Source: Leucogyrophana mollusca (Eukaryota > Basidiomycota > Agaricomycetes > Boletales). Taken from it: DNA of 64,000 nt. The position numbers and the translations under genes are program-made. Under the pieces are notes generated by a model that saw only the letters and a program-made list of their open reading frames with translations, did no database searches and was not told the origin of the DNA. Position 1 is the stretch's first letter. Every line of letters starts with the position of its first letter. This document shows, in pieces, positions 32,036-47,000 of the stretch. The stretch is taken from assembly GCA_021014945.1 (NCBI GenBank), contig MU266361.1:62001-126000 (forward strand). Direction: 5' to 3'.

Positions 32036-35000
32036 ATGGCTTCATCTACAATCCATGATCCACTAACCATTAATCTCGAACGGCAGACTCGAGCATTACT
32101 TTCTCATATCGCCCCAGATTCAGAGTATGCACGGTATATCTCTCAAGCTTCATCTCCGGCGCATCTGCTTTCCACTTTATCTCAGCTGTTGGCCAACCCA
32201 GCCCTCACCTTGATAGTTGCTGCAACATTCCGACCGCTTTTGACTGATCTGTGTGCGAGGTGGCTGCAGGATGAAGAACTGCCAGAGGATAGATTCATTG
32301 CCCTTTGTCTTCTTATAGAGCCTCACGAAGAAGTTTTCCCGTACGTCTATCTATTCCTTCCACTGATCTTGTGCACTCATTGTTCCCAGAGTACTTTCCG
32401 CTTTTTGTCGCGGACCGTCCTTTACCGAGGGACCTTTAGCTTGCGTGGCCTCTTCGTTGTCTATTGACACACTAGACAAAACACGTCTACATCGCCTCCT
32501 GTTAGCGTACTATCGCATCCTCCAGGCAAATCGACTGTTACCACGAGATTTGCTCTGGCCTATATCATCACTATCAAAACTCTTTTGGAAACCACATCCA
32601 GATACCGGCGTACAACTATTAGCCATCCGCTGTTATGCGCTACAGAGCGGCATGGGGGAAGCTGAGCGGGAACGATTGGAAACCCGAATTTTGGGTGATT
32701 TCTGCGGGGTGGACTGCTCGATTCATTATGGCCAAAATACCGACGGGAGTGACGTTGAGATCGACGGTTGGCTTTTTCCAACCCTGGAAACGCGGAGGAT
32801 CGTGAATGCCAGAGCCGCCTTAATGCATGATCAGCAAGATTTCTACTCTCCTGAAGATAGCGGCGTCTCACCGCTCCTGCGAGAATCCGATTTTTGGTGC
32901 GTAAAGCGAATTTGTGTGCCCCCAGCGTACGCATCTCGCTGATTGTCGATAACGCGTCTAGCCCGCTCGTAGCGAACATTCATGGCATACTACTCCTGAA
33001 GTCATCGACGTCTCCTGCAGCATCGTCGAATGTCATCCCAACCCCATCGGCCGTCAATTCCCTTCGCACACTAGCAATGCAACTCTCGCTTCGCGTCCCC
33101 ACTTTGATATCTTCACCTCCATCTTCTGGAAAGTCGCTGCTCCTGTCACATCTTGCGTCTGTATTGTATCCTGGCGAGAGAGACCGTATAGTGACTATCC
33201 ATCTTGCTGACACATCACTCGATCCCCGCTCCCTCCTTGGATCATATGTATCCTCGCCCACACAGCTTGGCACATTCGAGTGGAAGGATGGCGTCCTCGT
33301 CCGTGCAATGAAAGAAGGAAAATGGCTCGTATTCGAGGACATCGACCGAGGAAGCAGCGAAGTCCTTGGCCTTATCAAACCATTGGCTGAGTCACTTGAT
33401 CTTGGGAACTGGATTGGTGTTAGGGGAGCCATTGAAGTACCGAATCGAGGTAGGGTGGAGGCGGCAGAGAGCTTTGCCCTATTTGCCACGCGCTCTGTCG
33501 TACCTCTGGCCACCGGTAAAATCCCCACCGCAGCGTTCTTTGGGGCTCATAAATTTCACGAGGTCACGATTAACTCACCCTTACCTGAAGAGGTGAAGTC
33601 GATTCTCGACGCGCGGTTCCCCAAGTTGGCTGGCGCCGTAGTCCAAGCCCTCATCGGTCTATGGCAATCCATTCAATCGCTTGGCTCAACCTCGTCCACT
33701 CGATCTATAGGCCTCCGCGAGCTCGAAAAATTCTGTCGGCGTGTAGAAAATGTTCTTCCTTCTCATCACCAGCCAATGGAAGTATCCCAAGACAATGATG
33801 CTTTCATTGCTCTGTCGTCACTGTTCCCCAATCCAACTCTGCGAGAGGATCTGTATTTGGAGGCCCGAGATGTCTTTTTTGGCGCCGGTACTCTAACCAC
33901 CGCCGCTCATGCGCACGCGGAACGTGTTTCAGCTCTCGTCGCTGATAGTCTTGCTCTGGACCCGGATCGACGTCGATGGGTCCTGCAGGGGCGGACCCCC
34001 GAATTCGATACTGAAAAAGACGTCAATGGTGATGTAGTGGCCGTTCGTGTCGGGCGTACACGCTTAGCAGCACGGGTTTCCAAATCCATGGTTTTTCCTT
34101 CTGTGACTAGGCCTTTTGCCATGCACAAACCCGCCGTGTGTTTGCTCTCGCGGATAGCGACGTCCATATCCCTCGGCGAGCCTGTGCTCTTGACAGGCGA
34201 AACGGGTACTGGTAAAACTAGTGTCGTCACTCACCTTGCCTCGCTCCTCCGGCGTCCTCTCATTTCCCTGAATCTCTCCCACCAAACGGAATCGTCAGAC
34301 TTGTTAGGTGGATTCAAACCCATTGACGCCCGCATACCTGGATCCGAGCTTCATGAGCGGTTCCTGCAACTGTTCGGGGGAACGTTTAGTCGGCGAAAAA
34401 ACGCAAAGTTTGAAGAATCTGCTCGAAAGGCGGTGGCGGAGGGCAAATGGAAGAGGGCGGTGGTGCTATGGAAGGAATCAGTTCGTTTAGCGAAGGAGAG
34501 GATTCAAGCCAAACAGGTCGAAGACGCACAGTACGACCCATGGTCTCATCATTTGAATTGTCACTCATATCATAGGTACAGAGAACCCGAGCACGCCGCC
34601 ACGGATGCGGATGCGCCTCGCAAAAGGAGAAAACTCGAACAGTCGTCTCTCCAAGTGTCCGAAGCTGCATGGAGCGAATTTCAGCAGGATGTTGACGAGT
34701 TCGACATTCAGCACGCTCAAGGAAAGGGGAAATTTGCCTTCGATTTCGTCGAAGGACCGCTTGTCAAGGCCCTGCGTGCAGGTGACTGGTGCGAATTACC
34801 TGTCGATCACCCTTTTATGATTTTATTAATACAATGAGGGCGCGTAGGATCCTGCTTGATGAGATCAATCTTGCAAGCCCGGAAACTCTTGAGTGTATCA
34901 CCGGACTTCTACATGGTCCGACTGCCTCTATCACGCTGACTGAACAGGGTAGCATCGAAGCGGTTCCTCGCCACCCCGACTTTCGTTTGTTCGCTTGCAT

Positions 35001-38000
35001 GAACCCCGCCACCGATGTCGGGAAAAAGGACCTCCCCCCCAATATCCGAGCCCGCTTCACGGAGATCGACGTCCCCCCACCCGACGCCGACCGTGAAACA
35101 TTGCTGAGCATCATCACGCAGTACATCGGATCATGCGCGATCGGTGACAAGGCTGCCATCATGAATGTCGCCGAGTTCTATGCAGCTGTCAAGGACCTCG
35201 CGGAGAAGCGGCAGCTTGCTGATGGGTCAAATCACAGACCTCATTACAGCATGCGTACTCTCGCTCGCGCCCTTACGTTTGCAGCCGACATTGCCCCTAT
35301 GTATTCACTTCGACGGGCATTGTGGGAGGGTTGCCTCATGGCCTTCACTATGGTCCTTGACCCTCCCAGTGCTGAGATTGTCTCCTCGCTTGCACAGAAG
35401 CACCTTCTATCTGGTGTGAGAAACCCTCGTTCTCTACTTTCGAGAGATCCAACTCTCTCTGCATCTCGGATATCTGAAGAGTTCATCAAACTTGGTCCAT
35501 TCTTCCTGGAGCGTGGCCCGTTGCCTGAGGATCCAGTCGAACACTACATCATGACGCCCTCCGTCGAGACCAAACTAATAGATCTCGCCAGGATCGTATT
35601 GACAAGACGTTTTCCTGTGCTCATCGAAGGACCTACGTCAAGCGGAAAGACGAGTGCGGTGGAATATCTCGCCAAGCGAACTGGGCATCGATTTATTCGC
35701 ATCAACAATCATGAGCACACCGATGTCCAAGAGTATCTCGGTTCTTACGTCTCCGACCCTGTCACCGGGAAACTTGTTTTTAAGGATGGGCTGCTTGTCC
35801 ATGCGTTGCGTAACGGACACTGGATTGTGCTTGACGAGCTCAACCTTGCACCCACTGACGTCTTGGAGGCGCTGAATCGCCTATTGGACGATAATCGAGA
35901 GCTCGTGGTTCCTGAAACTCAAGAAGTGATTCGACCACACCCGCATTTCATGCTCTTTGCGACACAGAATCCGCCTGGTGTATACGCCGGAAGGAAAGTA
36001 TTATCTCGCGCTTTCCGGAACCGTTTCCTTGAAGTCCACTTTCAAGACGTCCCCCAAGCAGAGCTCGAAACAATTCTATGTCAACGGTGTCGCATCGCAC
36101 CCTCGTATGGCCAGCGCATTGTCAGCGTTTTCCGGGAACTCCAGAAGCGCCGGCAAGCCGGTCGTATTTTCGAGAGCAAACAGGGTTTTGCTACCTTGCG
36201 CGACTTGTTCAGATGGGCAGGAAGGGATGCCGTGGGTTACCAGGAACTCGCTGAGAACGGTTACATGCTGTTGGCCGAACGTGCGCGTCGAGAGGACGAC
36301 AAGTTGGTAGTCAAGGAAGTGATAGAATCGGTGATGAAGGTCCACATCGATCCCCAGAGGATGTACGACATCCACAGTGAGGCTTTGCATTTCACTGCTT
36401 TCCTCGGTTGCCCCATCCCAGCAGCCTCACAGCTCGTGTGGACCAGCGCCATGCAGCGTCTTTTCGTCCTTGTGGCTCGTGCCTTGCGATTCAACGAACC
36501 TGTACTCCTTGTCGGAGAGACTGGATCAGGGAAGACTTCCGTCTGTCAAGTTTTTGCAGACGCCGTCTCGAGACACCTTCATACCGTCAATTGTCATCAG
36601 AATACAGAGACTGCGGACCTCATCGGCGGCCTGAGGCCTATCCGTAATCGAGCAGCAGTCGAAGCCGATATTCTTCGGGACGCCAACACTGTAATTCAGG
36701 GTGCCGGCGTAGCCGACATACCCATGGATGCTCAAGCCATGCTCGACTTCATCGGCAAGCTACTCAAAGGAGGCGTCGATGCTTCACTTGACCCCCATCT
36801 ACAGGATCTCCAGCAAAGGCTTCGCCGATCCTCCGCTCTGTTCGATTGGTATGACGGCCCTTTGGTCAGAGCCATGCGCGAGGGGGATGTGTTTCTACTC
36901 GATGAAATCTCCTTGGCGGATGACTCGGTTCTCGAGCGTTTGAATAGCGTGCTGGAACCGGAGCGCACTATTGTACTTGCAGAGCGCGGAGGTACCGACG
37001 TAGATCAGCCGGCCATTCGCGCAGTGGACGGCTTTCAGCTCTTAGCTACCATGAATCCCGGCGGCGACTATGGGAAAAAGGAGTTATCACCAGCTCTGCG
37101 CAATCGCTTTACTGAAGTTTGGGTCCCGCCCGTTGATAACCGAGCGGATCTCAAGTTGATCGTGGATGCTTCTTGGCGCCATGAAACGCTTAAGCCGTGC
37201 ACAAACACGCTTCTGAATTTTGTCGATTGGTTGCGTGATCGGGTGGGTGATCGCTCCATATGTAGTTTGCGAGACATCCTGGTGAGCACTGTTTTTGTGC
37301 TCTCTGCACCTTGAGCAGTCGCTCACGAGCGTGCAGGCATGGATCAGCTTCTCCAACGCTGTCAGCTTGGAATCAAAGATGTCAACAAATGAGATATTCG
37401 TGAGCACTTATTTATACAGGATATAACATTCATTGAAAGCAGATCAGCACCACGCAGCAAACATGACGTTCCTTGACGGCCTTGGCTCGCTACCACAGCT
37501 GGTCACATATACCCCTGAAGCGCTTTGCCGAATCAAAGCGGAGGCTATCTGTAAATTGCAAGAGCTGGCCCCATTCTCGGAGGATGACCTGCCGTCCTAC
37601 GCCTACGACCCATGCCAGTATGTTCAACTTGGTTCGTTTGCTGTCCCAAAAGGCCCAAGGGAGCAGGTAGTCCACAACTTCAATCTCCAAGCCCCTACGA
37701 CCCGAGGGAATGCGATGCGGGTTGTCAGAGCATGCCAAGTACCGAAACCGATCCTCTTGGAGGGCAGTCCAGGGGTCGGGAAAACCAGCTTGATCACTGC
37801 GCTAGCAAATATAGCGGGCTACCACCTGTGCCGAATCAACCTATCAGACCAAACCGACCTTGTTGACCTCTTCGGTTCCGACCTTCCAGTAGAGAACGGC
37901 GGAGCGGGAGAGTTTGCATGGAAAGACGCGGAGTTCCTCAAAGCGCTTCAAGAGGGTCATTGGGTGTTGCTTGATGAGATGAACCTTGCTCCCCAAGCCA

Positions 38001-41000
38001 TCCTCGAAGGACTCAATGCTGTTCTCGACCACAGAGGGACTGTATATGTGCCAGAACTTGGCCGCTCATTTGTCCGACACCCTGCCTTTCGCGTTTTCGC
38101 TGCTCAGAACCCTCTGCACCAAGGGGGCGGCCGCAAGGGCCTTCCCAAATCATTTCTCGATCGGTTTACAAAATGCTATGTAGACGAACTCTCTGCCGAG
38201 GATTTGCTTCTCATTTGCCGAAACCTATTCCAGGATTGCGACGAAGACATTCTGCGGGCAATGATCACATTCAACACTCGTCTGAACCACGAAATTGTCA
38301 TCAGACGTGCCTTCGGCAGAGATGGAAGCCCTTGGGAATTTAACTTGCGGGACGTAATTAGGTGGGGTGAACTGCTCCGATTGTCTTCACCTTTCGGACG
38401 GCCTGTGGACCACCTGCGGATAATCTACCTCAATAGGTTCAGATCTTTAGCTGACCGTGATTCCGCAATGTTGCTGTTCGATTCGATCTTCGCCACTTCG
38501 AGCGTCTTGTCCACATCAGTACCACATCCCTTAGTCTCCTCCTCGTTCCTCCGTCTCGGCCACTTCCAATCAGCCAGGGGAAATTTCACCTTGCCTTCCC
38601 GCCCTAGGGGCATCCTTCAAACCCATCTTACCGCGATGGAGGCCATTGGCGCTTGCATCGCTCGATCGTGGCTGGTTATAGTCACAGGTCGTCACGATAG
38701 CGGTAAGACGCATCTGATCCGAGCAATGGCTAACCTCACAGGGAATCACCTATACGACATCTCTGTCAGCAGCGCTACTGATATCACCGACATCTTGGGC
38801 AGCTTTGAGCAAATCGACCTCCGTACCCGCGTCTTTTCTGTGGCCCAGAAGATCCTATCTCTTGCCGAGCACCGCATGCGTGATGCAATAGGAAGCGCCG
38901 GAAGTTACAGCAATTACCGTTCGCTCTACAGCACACTTTTTGCTTCAAAGCCATCATCCTTGTCAACGGTTCTCCAAATCGCCTCTCGGGCACTTCACGA
39001 ATTGCGCTGTCTTTGTGGCTCGGAGGACGATGACAATCAGTTACAGCTGGAGACTCTGCAAGATGAAGTGGAGGGAATGCTCGCTGAACGTTCTGTCACC
39101 GGTCGTTTTGAATGGGTTGATGGTCCCCTTGTACGGGCCATCAGAGAAGGTTACTGGGTTGTCCTCGACGGCGCCAATCTTTGCAGCCCTTCTGTCTTGG
39201 ATCGACTCAATTCGCTCTGCGAACCTGATGGTGCTCTGACACTCAGCGAAAGAGGCTATGTGGACGGACAAATCCAAATTTTGAAGCCTCACCCCAATTT
39301 TCGACTATTCATGGCGATCGACCCGCGTCACGGGGAGTTGTCTCGAGCCATGCGCAATCGAGGAATCGAGGTCGCTTTGCTATCAAGCCTCACAGCAGAA
39401 GACGAACGTAGGCTACAGGATCATCTGCGCCTACCTGATTTACCTGGCAGCCATTTGCGTTCATTATCGACGAGTTTCGAGAGTGTCCGACGAGGTCTCT
39501 GCCCGACGGCGACACTCTCAGTAGTACCCCACTCCCAGCGACCGTCCCCTTCCTTTGTCGACCAAGACTCCCCCTCATCGACTTTGCTCACACACGCACA
39601 CCTCGTTGGCCTCACCCAGCCATCTAGGGCTTTACTCCACTTTTTGGTGCGCGTACTTCCTCCAAGGGACATTCCTATTTGGCTACGTTTCCTAGCAAGC
39701 CTCGAACCAACGGGAGGGAGAACATACTCCGCTATACAAGCGGCCCTAATAGACCTACAGTCCCCTGGTTTCTTCCAGGTGATCTTTGGCCTCCGAACAT
39801 CGGCCAGCGGTTGTATAGAGGATTACAGCAAATCTTTGGTTAGTGATTGCCTACGTCTGAGCGGGTTCAAACTCGCTGTGTCTTCTGCATGTACTCAATT
39901 TACTCGTGGAAATACAGCCTTTGGATGCTTTCATGGTCTGCTCGCCGTGCGCTGAGTGTACGACTGAGATTGGGTGCCATCCGGCCCATCAGATAACTTT
40001 ACAGGCCCTGAACCTTTTCTCCGAGATATCCTTCCTCAAATCTGGAAAGAGTGAAGTCCCCAGTGGGTCACGAGAAGTGGACTACGGCTTGCACAAGGCC
40101 CTGACGACGATAACTGGGCGGACTCAGCAACGGTGCATTGATGCACTTCGCGCAGTTTTAGTAGAGGCGTACGACACGGCTGAAGGAGTCCTTCAGGCGC
40201 TTGCGGGAGGCGAAATGAAGCTGGTAAGTTTTCTCCGAACCTTCAATGTCTGTGTACTCATCTATGCCAGGAGAGCCTCAATTTGTCAATCAAACTTTTA
40301 AGCTACTGCAGACATCTGCGGAGGGCAGCAGTCGAGAACTATTTCGACCACTCGTCCGTTCAGGTCTTGTCGACATGGATCTCTGACGTCCTCCATGGGT
40401 GCGATCAAGTATTTAACAAGGTCGCTGCTGCGTCCGATGTACTCCGAGAATCAATCTCCCTTACAACGGGCCTCGGGATGACTGATATCTGGCGGAACCT
40501 GTTGCCCCAAAAATATCTCATTCCTTACCACGAGCTCCAAGATCTGGAGAAGTCAGCTCGCCAGCCGAGTAGGTCCTCAGATAGCTACGGTAAGACATTC
40601 CGCGCAGAAATTTTGCAAGAGCTGAACATCTGTCGCAGAGAACCGCCGTCGAATTCTCGAGATTATGGCGCTCAGCACAGTCCCTACAGCTTCGACAGAT
40701 AATGACCACACACGTCTTTCGGCGCTCGCTGAGAAATCTCGCCAGGTAATGCATCTCCTATAAGTGATCGTACACGTTTAACAATGGGCAGTTCTTTCAG
40801 TTGGGCTGCAGTAGTGTGCCTTCGCGTCAACATCAAAGCGATCCTTGTTCTCTCATCGTTGAGCTCAGTGTGTTGTCCGGGCTGCACAGCAATATCTCAG
40901 TTGTGAGTACGATATGTCTCACATTTCGTAGCCTTGTCGTCTGATCACAAACAGTCCACTGGAACAACAATGCAACTACTCCTTGATGCCACTTGCCGTG

Positions 41001-44000
41001 ACCCACGCGGCGACCTTCTGCGTTTTTGTCCATATCAGCACGCTGTCTGGAGCAGTGACGTTGACAAAGGTGGACTTTCTTACCTCGCGGTCACTTCTCT
41101 CACTGAACGGAAGTATAGGAGTCTCTGCATCTGTTCTCGCCAGACTTCAAAGTCATTGGTTGGGCGCCCTTTGGAACGATTTGGAATTATATGTCTGTCG
41201 TCATCACCGTGTAGTTGTGGAACGACACTGATTACCTTTCTAGTTCGCCGATGATGGTCCGGCATTCCTCTTACGTCCTGTGCATCTTTGGACTACATAC
41301 AAGAAAAGGTATGTAGTGTAATGCGCACTCGGTCTTCCAGACATTAACAACATGAAAAGCCAGTGGAAAGGGGTCTCCTTATCCTCCTTGAAGGAGTACG
41401 ACTCTTCACTACACCGCCACCTCAGCTTCACATTCATGCAATGCTCGATTGTGGTGCCGCGTCTGGAACAGCTCTGTACCTTTCTGTCGCAGAATATCGT
41501 AATGGTACGACATCGTCAATGTGCTATCACCTTAAATTCATGCCGCCTTTCAGCTATCCGATTGCTTTGATAACTCATTCGACAATAGACTGATGGATTC
41601 AATCCGGGACTGCCGCCTCGACAACAACTCCGCTGCGCTGAACACCTTGGTTTCTCTTTTAGACCGCACGACATGCATGCCTTTCCAGAATGCGCTGCGA
41701 CGCTTCATGATTCCTGCCGTAGAACCGTTTGCTAGCCAGATATCGTCCCGAGGACAGCAGGTGGTCGCACTGGGTCGTTGCTGGATTGCTTTAAGCAGGC
41801 TGCTTCTGGAGCTATTCGTCCCCGATGTGCCCGTGGATCCAGCTGCTGCTTTGCGGTGCTCTGTAGACTTCTGGCGAGAAGAAGAGGCCTTACTAAATCA
41901 ACAGCTTGAGCTGCACCTCAACCTCGAGAAGCACACTGCCGGGAACACATCGAACAATGTCACTAGATACCTTGATTCTCTATTGGAGAACATCCGCGCT
42001 CATGCCCAACGACCTTCATCGCACATTCCTCACAGGCCAGATGTTGCTCGTTTACAGATGTTCTGGTCGGAAATCTATCAATTCCTTGGTCAAGTCATAT
42101 CCCCATCGAAGGTCGATTCGTTGCTTGCTCTTATCGAATCAGGCGGGCCATCGGCGTCTACCAGGGAAGAAGTATTACAAGCGTCTATCTCAGGATTTTG
42201 TCAAAGGTTGGATACCATATACCCTGATTTCGAGGACATTGCTCGCACTATACAGTTCGCGCTCCTACAGTTCCGCTTTGGCGTGCGACTCGTACGTTCT
42301 GTTTCCCTCATCAAGCCCGACTCTGAAGGTGCATCCGCGAGGCTTGCCACTGCACTCGCCGCATTTCCATCCATCCGAAGTGCCCGACTTCTCAAGGAAA
42401 GCGTCGACATTGACTCCAATCGGAACCTTTCTCCTTTTGATCGTGTCCTACTGAAGGTCACCGCGGCTGCTTTGCAGTGCTCTTTGCATGGAGTCTTGGG
42501 TTACATCGACGAAATCGGCAGTGCGTACGAGCAGGCATTTCGCCTTTGGGGCATAGATCGTGCTCGAGAAGGCGAAAAGGAACAGGAGCTGAACTCGTTG
42601 TATCGGCGTAATGGTCTTGATCATGATGCCACCACGGAGGCGGAGGCGGAAGAAAAGGAGTTCCTGGAACTATTCCCGACTTTTGAGGACGCGCTAGAGC
42701 GCACGAACCCGACGGAGGTGCAGGTCAACGGACGTGGCTCAGCCTTCACGGAGCTGTCCCAAGTCCGCCAATTGGTCAATCTTCATCTGGATATCTTCAA
42801 CAATTCTACGTCGAACTCGCAATCAAACGCAATAACCGCATTCCATAATATCCGGGAGGCTACATTAGGATCAATGCTGGAAACCCACCTTACTTCCTTA
42901 CCTGATTCACTAGACACTGAGGCACTCCACCCACAGTTCGCGCTTCTCGAATCTAGACTCTCCGCACTGAAAGGGACATCTGCGTTCAATGGCTCAAGAT
43001 CTAATTTCTATACCGATCCCAATGTCCTCGAGGCCAAGAAGGCCTTGCCAGTCCTTGTTGCCCTCAGAGCTCGCATTACCACAATCATCGAAGAATGGCC
43101 CGATCAAATGGTACTCTATAACCTGCAAAGTCGCTGCGACACGATTTTAGCTTTTGACTTCAGCAGCCCCGTCGCCAAGTTTTTGTCGGCCTTAGAACAA
43201 CTACTCGTGCAAACGGACGACTGGGAGATGTACGCCAACCGTGACAATACCCTCAAGGACCATCGTCATGCCCTGACCACTCTCGTTATCGACTGGAGAC
43301 GGCTGGAGCTCTCTTGCTGGAAAGAGCTCTTGCAGTCCCAGTACGAGTCGTTTGCGAGCCACGTTTGTGATTTCTGGTTCCAGCTTTACGACCTCACCAT
43401 TCGGGGACCGTTGACTGCCGTCGAGGAAGAATGCAGATCGGAATCAGGCGCTCTAGCTAAATATTTAAACCAGCTCCCGCCTCTGCTTGACGACTTTCTC
43501 CGATCTAGTAATCTCGGTCAGTTTGAGTCCCGAATGGGACTCTTGCGGTCCTTCGAATACTTTGTCGACTCCCTTGCACAGGCGAAATCGAGGGATCAGA
43601 GAATGGCCCTCCAGCGCGTCCAGCTCATTTTACACGCTACGTGGAGATACTACCAGCACTTTACCCCTCAGGTGGCCGCGTCTCTGGCAGAACAGAGGCA
43701 TTTGCTGGAGAAGGAAGTCCAAGGATTCATCAAGCTTGCGAGCTGGAAGGACGTCAACGTTCATGCCCTAAAGGAAAGCGCTCGCCGGACCCATCACAGC
43801 CTGTATAAACTCATCCGTAAATTCCGCGATGTCATGAGGCAGCCGGTCGTGGATAGAATGTCTCCAGTCTTTGCTGGAGATGCAGAATGCACACCAGCGG
43901 ATGCGAGAACGCTCTACATTCCGGTCGTCGAGTTACCCATGAGACTACCCCCCACCAACCTCGACGCAATGCCCGCTGTGCCATCGCATCTCCTAAACCT

Positions 44001-47000
44001 CCCCCTCACCTTCAAAAGATTCAACAACCTCCTTGACAGTCGTATCAGTTCTTCCCTCAAGCGGCACCCCGCACATACTATCGAGGAACTGGCTCTCGAA
44101 GTCATCGCGACCTCCAGGAACCTTGCCAACCAACCAAGCGCATCGAACCTCACCAAGGAGCAGCGGGAGAAGTTGAAGAAGGCTCTTCTTGTTCGTAAAC
44201 GGAAGGCTCTGAGTGACCTATTGAAGGAGTTGAAGAGAGCCGGCATGGCTACCAATGTCAAGCCGGAGGTTCTGCAGCATCTGCGGGATGAACAGTGGGT
44301 ACGGGAGCAGCCTTTGATGCCTACAGCTGCCGGGGCGATACCCGTGGAGAAGGGAGAGTATTATCTTGATCGTGTCCGAGGTGCACTCCCAAGGCTACGA
44401 GAACTGCTCGCCAGTCATCATTCTGATATCACTACTCGTGATCTCCTCAGAGGAGTGAACTTTGTGGAGTCAGGGTTTTATTTGGCCCTCAGCGGAAGAT
44501 ATCAGTGAGCTCTCACCACATTTTTGGCCCGACCTAGGCTGATTACCTCTCAGGCTAGCCCACGCTCTTGGCAGCTTCACAGCCCTACAACATCTTACCC
44601 GCCGTTTGCATATACTTTCTGACGCTTCCAAGCTTGTTTTACTAGAGGTTTCTGCGCCAAGCGTCTTAAATGATCTCCGCGAAGTGGCGAACAATACTCT
44701 CCACGCCCTGGAAGAGCTGAGCCGAGGCATTGCCACATTCTATGATCTCCAAGAGCAATGCGATGCTGGTGCTACCCTTCAAGAAAAGGTGCATTTAATT
44801 TGCGGAACGACGCGTTCACTGTGCGACCGCCTTTCCGTAGTCTTAAGAGACGCGAAACCACTCCCTACAACTCTCTTGCACGGTATGTCCATATGCTAAT
44901 TTGACCTTTTCGCAGCTGACATGGGATAAAAGAGGAGTACGCCGTAGCTGCAGAGGTCGTCGAACATATACGTACCCTTCCGGATCGCCTTCTAGATGTG
45001 GCCGCGACAGAACCAAAATTGCACTACATGCTGCGCCCCACGGAACTCTGGATTCGTGAACAAAGTGTCCCAAAACCACCTCTGTCCACCTCGGCGAAGT
45101 ATTCGAATGCGGAGACAGAGTCGGTCATCGATTCTCTCCTCGTAAACGTGCAATCACTTCTGAAGTACTGTCCAGAGGAGGTGGGCCCATCGATGTCGTC
45201 ACCTTTGGATGACCCCGAAGACAACTACATCCGCGATGGTTCGCATATCATCTCCCAGCTAACAAAATCCCTAGGCATGGACAAGCTGCTGAAGGATTTG
45301 GTGCCCACAGTCACAAATCAGCTGCAGGAGGTATTGCAAAAGAACCTTGAGCGCCTCCTGCCCTTCCTTGAGCGCTACATCAAATTTGCAGAGGAAGAGC
45401 TTGCCGCGCAAGGTGCATGGACGAAGGCGCTATTCAAGCTCGATTTCATATTGTGCTCTGTAATGCATACGATCGCCAAACAGGGGTTCTGCATCCCCCC
45501 TGACACAGATGAGTCCGCGTCTGCCGAAGGAGGCGAGGAGGCTGCTGGAGGCGTTGGACTAGGTGATGGTTCGGGCGCGGAAAATGTAAGCAAGGAAATC
45601 GAGGATGAGAGCCAAGTGGAGGGACTCCGAGGCGACACGGAAGACCTAGACCAAGAACGTGGACCTGATGACAAAGATAAGGACAACACTATCGAGATGA
45701 GTGAGGACTTCGGCGGGGCACTGGAGGATGTACCGGAAGACGAAGATGATGAGCAGGATGATGAGAAGCGCGACGAGGAAGAGGGCGAGGAGCCGGAAGA
45801 GCAGCTCGGGGAGTTGGATGGGGGAGACCCGAACAAGGTCGACGAGAAATTGTGGGGAGATGAAAGTGCGGAGAATGACAAGGGCGAACAAGACCAGATA
45901 CCGCAGGATAGGTCGGAAGGGAATGAGCAGGAGAGTGATGTTGTTGCAAAGGAGAATGGAAGGCGGAAAGAAAAGGAGAGCGACAAAGGCAAGCAAGGGG
46001 AACGGGATGCGGATTCGTCAATACCGCCTGCTGACGATGATAAGGAGGACGAGCCCCAAGACGAGCCCCAAGAAGAAGGTGCGGGCGAGGAGGATAACGA
46101 GCTACCGAATGCTGGCGGCGCCCCCATGGAGGATCATGTTCCAGACGCAAACACGCTTGATCTTCCTGACGACATGACCCTCGACCAGGACGATAAAGAG
46201 ACTGACAGAGGCAATGAGGGTGAGATGGATGTGGACGACGAGATGGATGGTGGCGATGATGGACAGCCAGAGGATGACGCGATGGAAGCGGATGAGAATG
46301 CTGCCAACCCTGCAGAGTCGACCGAAGACACCCACCTAGAAGGGGACCAGCTCGCGGATCAGCTGCCACACGCTACGGAGGGTAACGATCAACCCGCAGA
46401 CGAAGAAGACGATAGAGGCGCGGTCGCACGGCCTGACACGTCTTCCGAGAACGGGAACGCAGATACCCAACAGCAGACAAACGAAAGTGCTGCACATGAT
46501 CAGCACGGAGGTACGGGCGACCAGAAGGAAGATGCGGTCAGCGCCGAAAACACCAATCAAGACGCTACTGCTGAAGAGGCGAAGTGCGTGCAATTATTTA
46601 TCTCTTGCCTTTTCGGCGACCTCATTCTCGTTGTAGACAGGATGGATCTGGGCTACGTACTGAGGAGCCTCAGAACAGTCCGAAAGACACTGCGCAGAAC
46701 CCTGGCTCCGCCGAAGGCTTCCAGCGTGGCTCCGCATACTCTCGTGCACACAAGGATCTCGCCACCAATCCCCTCCGCAATCTCGGAGATGCGCTTAAAG
46801 AAGTTCAAGCACGTTTCGAGGATATCTTTAGCGGGGAATCCGAGCCTGCGCCCGAATTTACGCCTAACCCAAATGAAGTGGAGCAGGTAGAATACGCAGA
46901 CGGAGGCGAGGATGGCGGGATGCAAGCACTCGGGCCTGCTGGGGAGGAACAGGTTACAAAGCTCAGCGAGTTGAAGCTAGCTGAAGACGAGCCCACTGCT

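Noticed and set aside
45375..46369. Minus-strand Ser/Pro-rich frames of up to 250 codons
   Set aside because: Antisense of the Asp/Glu-rich region of midasin; GAG/GAC-rich coding reads as Ser/Leu codons on the other strand.
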